A stretch of 26,785 bases of DNA from Pseudomonadota bacterium (GTDB lineage Bacteria; Pseudomonadota; Alphaproteobacteria; Ferrovibrionales; Ferrovibrionaceae), in the NCBI GenBank assembly GCA_023434425.1, contig JAEYSS010000048.1, forward strand, positions 1-26,785, read 5' to 3'. How positions within the stretch are numbered: the first letter of the stretch is position 1; every line of letters starts with the position of its first letter. A program made the translations under genes and the position numbers. The notes under the pieces are model-generated. The model was not told the origin of the DNA. It saw only the letters and a list, made by a program, of their open reading frames with translations, and ran no database searches. This document shows, one piece after another, positions 21,826 to 26,785 of the stretch.

Positions 21826-22473
21826 TTAGGGTCGCAACCCGCGCGGATCGGCCCAGTTCTGGCGCAGTTTGTCGCGGTGCAGGGCGAGCCAGAGCAGCGC
21901 GAAAGTGGCCGGTGGATTGGGGATTTCCCCAGCATCCCAGCGTGCAAATGCGTCTGCGAAGGGCAGGGCGAAGACGCGGATATCCTCGGCCTCCTCGCCC
22001 AGGCCATGGACACCGCCGGCCTTGCCGGCATCGACCGGCGCGCAGAACAGGTGGTAGCGTTCGCTGCAGAAGCCCGGCGTGGCATAAACCGTGTTGATGA
22101 AGATCAGCGGTCCGACCGGTTCCAGGCCGCTTTCCTCCTTCATCTCCCGCAGGGCCACATCTTCCAGGCTTTCGCCGTCCTCGATCAGGCCGGCGACGAT
22201 TTCGGTCATCCAGGCACGGTCGCCGTTCAACAGCGCAGAGGTGCGGAATTGCTCGGCCAGCACCACCTCGTCGCGCACCGGATCGTAAGGCAGGACGCAG
22301 ACAGCGTCGCCACGTCCCACCACCTCACGGCTGATCACGGGCGTCATGCCGCCGCGGAACAGGCCGTGGCGCAGCAACAGTTCATCCACTTTCAGATGCC
22401 GGTCGTAGACCCGCTCATGGCTTACGATCTCGACCGCATAAGGTTGCCGGGAAGTGTCTAGCGGTTTGCGCAT
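21826..22473 (-). CDS. NUDIX hydrolase, ADP-ribose pyrophosphatase type
   Basis: A 215-residue protein with a perfect NUDIX box at residues 95-117 (G95, E101, R109-E110, E113-E114, G116). The N-terminal region HLKVDELLLRHGLFRGGMTPVISREVVGRGDAVCVL and the AEQFRTSALL segment fit the NudF/ADP-ribose pyrophosphatase group. It would hydrolyse ADP-ribose or related nucleotide sugars. It overlaps the upstream gamma-glutamylcyclotransferase-like gene by 16 bases, in another frame. Confidence 0.88.
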   Translation of the reverse strand: MRKPLDTSRQPYAVEIVSHERVYDRHLKVDELLLRHGLFRGGMTPVISREVVGRGDAVCVLPYDPVRDEVVLAEQFRTSALLNGDRAWMTEIVAGLIEDGESLEDVALREMKEESGLEPVGPLIFINTVYATPGFCSERYHLFCAPVDAGKAGGVHGLGEEAEDIRVFALPFADAFARWDAGEIPNPPATFALLWLALHRDKLRQNWADPRGLRP

Positions 22474-22904
22474 GGCATCGGGCCCTGATCTTGCAAAGAA
22501 TGGAGGAAGGCGGCCTTGTCGCGCCGTTGCCAGCGCGGCAGGGCCCAGTCGTCGAAGCCCGCGGCCAGGCGCGTACCCTGGGCTGCGCCGGTCGGCAGGA
22601 AGACCCGGGCCCGGCCGGCTGCGCCGGCGCTGCCGCGACGAACCGGCAGGCTGCGGGTCACGTATTCCGGGCCCTCATAGGCGGTCAGGCGCGTCGTGTC
22701 ACTGGCACGGGCGGGGCGGAACAGCAGGCCGTCCACCTGGCAACCCGGCGCACGCAGCAGCACCGGATAGCTGCGGTCGCGGGCCCGTTTCCGGCGATAA
22801 CCGGGCAGACTGGCCGGCTGAAGCTGGCCAGGGCCGGGGCGATAACCGAGTACCAGCTGCAATACATCGGCATCGCACAGCGTGCCGTAGAAAAAATACA
22901 CCAT
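22458..22904 (-). CDS. Gamma-glutamylcyclotransferase-like protein
   Basis: A 148-residue protein beginning MVYFFYGTLCDADVLQLVLG, the typical YGTL start of the gamma-glutamylcyclotransferase/AIG2-like fold, followed by LPGYRRKRARDRSYPVLL, VDGLLFRPA and LTAYEGPEYVTRSLPV, where the Glu in YEGPEY is the expected catalytic position. Members open gamma-glutamyl peptides to 5-oxoproline, though many are uncharacterised. ATG 22904 has no ribosome site, so a very short or absent leader is possible. It is the first gene of the minus-strand run and divergent from chrR. Confidence 0.85.
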   Translation of the reverse strand: MVYFFYGTLCDADVLQLVLGYRPGPGQLQPASLPGYRRKRARDRSYPVLLRAPGCQVDGLLFRPARASDTTRLTAYEGPEYVTRSLPVRRGSAGAAGRARVFLPTGAAQGTRLAAGFDDWALPRWQRRDKAAFLHSLQDQGPMPCANR

Positions 22905-22932
22905 AGCGAGCAATCTTGACCGGTCTGGGGAT

Positions 22933-22962
22933 TGATCCAGATTACGAGTGGAAGCGTACAAT
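22933..22962 (+). promoter_or_regulatory. Candidate ECF sigma (RpoE/ChrR-type) promoter
   Basis: TGATCC (22933-22938) is followed after 18 bp by TACAAT (22957-22962); the -10 area can also be read as CGTA after 16 bp. From memory, TGATCC with a CGTA-like -10 is the target of the RpoE (ECF11) sigma factors that pair with ChrR. It lies 37 bp before the chrR ATG. Confidence 0.55.
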
Positions 22963-22998
22963 ACCCTGTAGAGCAGCGAACGAAACTTCGCAAAGATC

Positions 22999-23715
22999 AT
23001 GGCTGTGACCGATTTGGCCGTACATACCGAGTCTGCCTCGACCGAGTCTGCTGCAAGCGGGCCGGTTCATCATATCCCGCCCGAGTTGCTGCTGGATTAC
23101 GCCACCGGCACGCTGGACGAGGCCTGGTCGCTGGCGGTCGCGTGCCATTTGACGCTTTGCCCGCATTGCCGTCATGCACTGGGGACCATCGAGTCGGCAG
23201 CCGGCCGCATGGTGGAGGAGATCGCGCCGCAGCCGGTTTCCGCGAGCGGCTTCGCGGCCGTGGCCGGCCGACTGGGTCCGCAGGAGCGGATGCCGGTCCG
23301 CCGGACCCAGCCTGCCGATCCCGATGGCCTGCCGCTGCCGCTGCGCCGGCATCTCAATGGCGGCCTGAGGAGCATCCGATGGCGCTGGAGCGGGGCGGGT
23401 CTGCAGTCCTTCGCGCTGCCCGTCGGGAAGAAGAAGGGCGGCATGGTCAGCCTGCTTAAAGTCGCGCCCGGCGCCGGCCTTCCGCTGCACACGCATACAG
23501 GCGATGAAATCACCCTGGTGCTCAGCGGCGGCTATACCGCTGGCGACATCGCCTTCCGCCGTGGCGATGTCGAGATCGCTGACGGCGCGGTGGAGCATCG
23601 TCCGCTCGCTATGCTGGACCAGCCCTGCATCTGTCTGGCGATCGCGGATTCACCGCTGCGCTTCAGCGGCGCACTCGGCTGGTTCTTCAATCAATGGGCA
23701 CGGTTTTCCGCCTGA
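22999..23715 (+). CDS. chrR: ChrR-type zinc/cupin protein, putative anti-sigma factor
   Basis: A 238-residue protein with both ChrR domains. The N-terminal zinc-binding anti-sigma domain starts HHIPPELLLDYATGTLDEAW and has H50, C54 and C57 in HLTLCPHC plus an earlier His (H24/H25). The C-terminal cupin has its metal site H164, H166, E170 (LPLHTHTGDE) and H200. In Rhodobacter, ChrR holds the sigma factor RpoE inactive and releases it on singlet oxygen stress. No sigma factor gene is adjacent here, so the protein may act on a distant RpoE or be a ChrR paralogue that modulates the response. The predicted ECF promoter suggests autoregulation. Its end overlaps the next gene by 22 bases. Confidence 0.85.
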   Translation: MAVTDLAVHTESASTESAASGPVHHIPPELLLDYATGTLDEAWSLAVACHLTLCPHCRHALGTIESAAGRMVEEIAPQPVSASGFAAVAGRLGPQERMPVRRTQPADPDGLPLPLRRHLNGGLRSIRWRWSGAGLQSFALPVGKKKGGMVSLLKVAPGAGLPLHTHTGDEITLVLSGGYTAGDIAFRRGDVEIADGAVEHRPLAMLDQPCICLAIADSPLRFSGALGWFFNQWARFSA

Positions 23716-24341
23716 GCGCACTGCTGCTGGCGCTGACGTTGCCATGGGCAACGCAGGCCGGCATGCCCGCGCCCCGAGAAAGTTACGATTTCCAGGTGCT
23801 GCGCGATGGCACCCCGATCGGACATCACAGGGTTACCGTGCGCCGTGAGGGAGCACGCAGCGAGGTCGCGGTCGACATCGAGTTGCGCGTGAAGGCGGCC
23901 GGCTTTCTCACGCTCTACCGCTATCTCCACCAGTCGCGTGAAATCTGGGAGGGCGACCGCCTGGTCAGCCTGCGGTCCACCACCGACAACGACGGCCGGC
24001 AGGAATACCTCAATGCGCGGGCTGGTGCCGGTGGCCTGCAGGTGGATGGATCCCGCTACAGCGGCCTGCTGCCGGCCGATACCATGCCCACAAGCTACTG
24101 GCGCCCGGACTTCGTGCGCCGCGCCACGATCATGGACAGCCAGAACGGCCGGCCTCTCGCTCTCACCATCCGCCCCCAGCAGTATGAACTGGCCAGCGCC
24201 GCAAGGGATGACGTGCCGGCGCAGCGTTACGACCTGGCTGGCGATGTCCAGCTTTCTTTGTGGTATGGCCGCGACGGGTACTGGGTAAAGACGGCTTTCA
24301 AGGCCCGCGACGGCTCGCGGATCGAATACCTGCTGCAATGA
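23694..24341 (+). CDS. Secreted DUF6134-type protein
   Basis: A 215-residue exported protein: signal peptide MGTVFRLSALLLALTLPWA ending at TQA-G, then a beta-rich body (YDFQVLRDGTPIGHHRVTVRR, VDIELRVKAAGFLTLYRY, SREIWEGDRLVSLRSTTDND) that I recognise as DUF6134. The family has no known function; the fold pattern resembles periplasmic lipid- or polymer-related beta proteins. It starts inside the chrR gene and its stop overlaps the SDR start (ATGA), so the three are translated as one unit. Confidence 0.8.
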   Translation: MGTVFRLSALLLALTLPWATQAGMPAPRESYDFQVLRDGTPIGHHRVTVRREGARSEVAVDIELRVKAAGFLTLYRYLHQSREIWEGDRLVSLRSTTDNDGRQEYLNARAGAGGLQVDGSRYSGLLPADTMPTSYWRPDFVRRATIMDSQNGRPLALTIRPQQYELASAARDDVPAQRYDLAGDVQLSLWYGRDGYWVKTAFKARDGSRIEYLLQ

Positions 24342-25108
24342 CAACCGGCGGCGATGGTGTCGTATGGATCACTGGCGCGGGCTCGGGCATCGGCCGCGCA
24401 CTGGCGCTGCGGTATCTGCGGGCCGGCGCCGTCGTGGCGGGCACGGCACGGCGGGTGGAAACTTTGGAAAGCCTGAAGGCCGAAGCAGGTCAGACCGGCA
24501 GCCGGTTTCATGCGGTTGCAGCCGACCTCACGGATCTGGCCGCAACCCGCGCCGTCGTGATGCGCATCGAGACCGACCTTGGGCCGATCCGTCTCGCGGT
24601 CCTGAATGCCGGCACGCATATGCCGACGCCGGGCAGGTCGTTCCGTGCGGAGGCCGTGCGCCAGCTGCTCGATGCCAATGTCATGACCGTGGCCAATGCG
24701 CTGGACGCCGTGCTGCCGGCTCTGCTCGGACGTGGGCAGGGTGTCGTGGCAATCAATGCTTCGTTGGCCGGTTACCGTGGGCTGCCGTCGGCAGCGGCCT
24801 ACGGCGCCAGCAAGGCGGCGCTGATCAACATGGCCGAGGCCCTGAAGCTGGATCTGGACGGCAGCGGCATTCATATGCGGCTGATCTCGCCTGGTTTCGT
24901 CAAGACGCCGCTGACCGACCGCAATCCGTTTCCGATGCCCTTCCTGATGCCGGTGGAGGCCGCGGCAGAACGCCTGTGGCGGGCGCTCGAAACCGGCAGT
25001 AGTTTCGAGATCGTGTTCCCGCGCCGCTTTGCCTGGTTGCTGAAGCTGCTGAAGGTGTTGCCTTACCCGCTGTACTTTCCGCTTGTCAGCCGGATTACAC
25101 GTAGTTAG
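24338..25108 (+). CDS. Short-chain dehydrogenase/reductase
   Basis: A 256-residue classical SDR. TGAGSGIG (12-19) binds the nucleotide, N90 lies in LNAG, and S142, Y155 and K159 (YGASK) form the catalytic set. The C-terminus is hydrophobic and basic (FPRRFAWLLKLLKVLPYPLYFPLVSRITRS), suggesting membrane contact and a lipid-like substrate. Starts in an ATGA overlap with the DUF6134 gene. Its TAG stop shares bases with the TAA stop of the convergent methyltransferase gene. SDR genes of this sort occur with the RpoE-ChrR regulon in other Alphaproteobacteria. Confidence 0.88.
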   Translation: MTTGGDGVVWITGAGSGIGRALALRYLRAGAVVAGTARRVETLESLKAEAGQTGSRFHAVAADLTDLAATRAVVMRIETDLGPIRLAVLNAGTHMPTPGRSFRAEAVRQLLDANVMTVANALDAVLPALLGRGQGVVAINASLAGYRGLPSAAAYGASKAALINMAEALKLDLDGSGIHMRLISPGFVKTPLTDRNPFPMPFLMPVEAAAERLWRALETGSSFEIVFPRRFAWLLKLLKVLPYPLYFPLVSRITRS

Positions 25109-26466
25109 GCACCGCGCCTGAAGCCGTATTGCAGCACGTCGATGGTGCCGGCATTGAAGCCGCCCTCGCAATAGGCGAGGTAATAACGCCACATGCGGCG
25201 GAAGCGCTCGTCGAAAGCCAGCTTATTGCGCGAGACCAGCGCGCGGATCTGCGGCCAGGCCGCCTCGAAGTTCCGATGCCACAGACGCAGCGTGCGCGCG
25301 TAGTCACCTCCAAAGCTGAAGGCATCTGTGATCTTCAGGTCGGCTCGTGCCGCCTGATGCTGAACCGCCTGCGGTGACAGCAGCATCCCGCCGGGGAAGA
25401 CATGCGACTGGATGAAATCCATCGTGCCGCGATAATCCTCGAAATAGCGGTCGGCGATCACGATGGCCTGGATGCCGGCACGGCCCTGCGGCATCAGCCG
25501 GTCGTGCAACTGGGTGAAATAGCGCGGCCAGTATTTCTCGCCCACCGCTTCGATCATCTCGATGGAGGCGATCGCGTCATAGCGCTCAGTCAGATCACGA
25601 TAGTCGCGCAGCTCGATCTGTACGCGGTCTGACAGTCCTTCGCGCTGGACGCGCGCCTTCGCATAGTCATGCTGCTCACGGCTGATCGTCACGGCATGGA
25701 CTTGCGCGCCGAAGTCGCGTGCCGCCAGGCAGGCGAAGCCACCCCAACCGCAACCGATTTCCAGGATGCGCTGTCCCGGCCTGAGCTGCAGCACCTCGCC
25801 GGCCAGCCGGCGGTATTTCTCCGTCTGCGCCTGCTCCAGCGTCTGATGTTCGTCACGCCACAAGGCGGCGGAGTAGGTCATGCCGGGATCGAGCCAGCGG
25901 GCATAGAAGTCGTTGCCGAGGTCGTAGTGGTAGGCGATGTTGCGCTGACTGCCGCGCCGGCTGTTGGCTGCGAGCGCGAAGCCAGCCCGGCGCAGCAGCC
26001 GTAGCCAGGGCTTTCCCATCAGTGTGGTGTCCAACTCGCCGTTGCGGCAGGCCCATTCGGTCAGGGCTGCCAGATCCGGACTGTCGAAATCGCCGTCGAT
26101 ATAGGCTTCTCCGACCGCCAGATTGCCACCGAGCAGCAGGCGTTTGGCCAGACGGTGATGGTTGATGTCCAGTCGCGCGTCCGGGCCGGGATGCGCGCCG
26201 CGCGCCTGCAGGGCACGACCGTCGGGCAGCGTCAGGGTGAGGCTGCCATGCGTCACCCGTGCTGCCAGCGCCAGCATCAGGCGCGTCCAGCGCGGCACGT
26301 TGCGCAGGCGCAGCGCGTCCTGTGCGGTCCGCAGCAGCAGGGGTTCGGCGGTCGCAGCAGCATGTGGCGCCAGTCCGGCATGGCTGATCGCATCGGCAGC
26401 GGCCTCAATGGCAATACCGGCCGCGCGATTCAGCGCCGACTTGCCATCCGCGAAAACATCACTCAT
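25105..26466 (-). CDS. cfa: Cyclopropane-fatty-acid synthase-like methyltransferase
   Basis: A 453-residue CFA-synthase family protein. The family signatures are GEAYIDGDFDSPDL (119-132), IAYHYDLGNDFYARWLDPGM (177-196, substrate pocket), the SAM-binding LEIGCGWGG (235-243), SIEMIEAVGEKYWPRYF and the C-terminal FRRMWRYYLAYCEGGFNAG. It methylates double bonds in membrane phospholipid acyl chains, giving cyclopropane or, in related enzymes of the RpoE regulon, methylated precursors of furan fatty acids. It follows a DUF1365 gene with an 8-bp overlap, a pair very common in bacteria. The N-terminal extension of about 40 residues is Ala-rich. Confidence 0.92.
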   Translation of the reverse strand: MSDVFADGKSALNRAAGIAIEAAADAISHAGLAPHAAATAEPLLLRTAQDALRLRNVPRWTRLMLALAARVTHGSLTLTLPDGRALQARGAHPGPDARLDINHHRLAKRLLLGGNLAVGEAYIDGDFDSPDLAALTEWACRNGELDTTLMGKPWLRLLRRAGFALAANSRRGSQRNIAYHYDLGNDFYARWLDPGMTYSAALWRDEHQTLEQAQTEKYRRLAGEVLQLRPGQRILEIGCGWGGFACLAARDFGAQVHAVTISREQHDYAKARVQREGLSDRVQIELRDYRDLTERYDAIASIEMIEAVGEKYWPRYFTQLHDRLMPQGRAGIQAIVIADRYFEDYRGTMDFIQSHVFPGGMLLSPQAVQHQAARADLKITDAFSFGGDYARTLRLWHRNFEAAWPQIRALVSRNKLAFDERFRRMWRYYLAYCEGGFNAGTIDVLQYGFRRGA

Positions 26467-26785
26467 GCGTCACTCCCGCATTCTTCGCTGGCCGGCCGGT
26501 CGACACTGCCTCGCGCGGCGGCGCCGTCCATCGGAAGAAGGCCGCGCCCTTGCGCCAGAGCTGCAGCGCCTCCCAGTGGATGCCGGCTATCACTTTTACG
26601 GTCATCAGCGGATGGCGGATGACGGCCTTCAACAGACTGTGATCGTTCAGGTCTTCGCGTCGCCCGGTCTGCGTGGCCAGCAGCTGTATCGCCCCGCTCG
26701 GCGACAGCTGAGTGATGCTGATGCCGATCTTCTCTCCCGGCGGCAGCAGGCGGAAGCGATACTGGCCCTCCAGCGGCAGGAAGGG
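26459..26785 (-). CDS. DUF1365 protein, C-terminal part
   Basis: The frame is open to the window edge and gives the last 108 residues. FLPLEGQYRFRLLPPGEKIG and LLKAVIRHPLMTVKVIAGIH followed by WEALQLWRKGAAF are the C-terminal signature of DUF1365. The protein's 5' end and any further upstream genes lie outside the window. Function is unknown, but the family is regularly encoded with Cfa-like methyltransferases and flavin-dependent oxidases and is thought to take part in fatty acyl modification. It overlaps the methyltransferase start by eight bases. The start codon is not visible. Confidence 0.88.
   Translation of the reverse strand, partial: PFLPLEGQYRFRLLPPGEKIGISITQLSPSGAIQLLATQTGRREDLNDHSLLKAVIRHPLMTVKVIAGIHWEALQLWRKGAAFFRWTAPPREAVSTGRPAKNAGVTHE

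Noticed and set aside
21819..21843. G7 run and small GGGTT/AACCC stem after the NUDIX gene as a terminator
   Set aside because: Five-base stem without a T-tract on the relevant strand; too weak to call.
20727..22097. 456-codon plus-strand frame
   Set aside because: Shadow of the cysteine synthase and NUDIX genes; low-complexity composition.

Overview
The window looks like the chromosome of a GC-rich alphaproteobacterium, probably a Rhodospirillales-type lineage. This rests on overall gene content and codon style: an AapJQMP-type amino acid transporter, a ChrR-type cupin protein, DUF1365 next to a Cfa-like methyltransferase, and stand-alone Zur. I cannot name the genus. Gene density is high and no rRNA, tRNA or CRISPR array was seen.

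Layout. 1-3265: end of a branched-chain amino acid-type ABC operon (livF partial, livH, livM) coupled to an alpha/beta hydrolase. 3278-4463: zur, apparently leaderless, and a YbaK-type deacylase ended by a strong terminator. 4483-4740: small repeat-containing hypothetical protein. 4840-6836: an intact IS1595-family element with perfect 23-bp inverted repeats, an 8-bp target duplication, a transposase and two passenger genes of lower GC. 6978-7090: a degenerate decamer tandem array. 7096-9907 (minus): crotonase-fold enzyme, GNAT, cystathionine beta-lyase-like enzyme, divergent from an M20 peptidase (10019-11419) and a YqaA-like membrane protein. 11975-16118: complete aapJQMP operon with an intercistronic hairpin, followed by a dRS3-like palindrome pair. 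16266-16757: small secreted protein. 16769-18502: azlCD divergent from a CGNR zinc-finger regulator, with interleaved promoters and no leaders.

18507-22904 (minus): a run of six genes centred on cysteine: gamma-glutamylcyclotransferase-like protein, NUDIX hydrolase, cysteine synthase, AlaX-type tRNA editing protein, mercaptopyruvate sulfurtransferase and GNAT.

22933-26785: the part I consider most interesting. A candidate ECF sigma (RpoE/ChrR-type) promoter precedes a complete ChrR-like zinc/cupin protein, which is translationally overlapped with a secreted DUF6134-type protein and an SDR. A Cfa-like methyltransferase and a DUF1365 protein converge on it. Similar genes belong to the singlet-oxygen RpoE-ChrR regulon of Rhodobacter, but no sigma factor gene lies next to chrR here.
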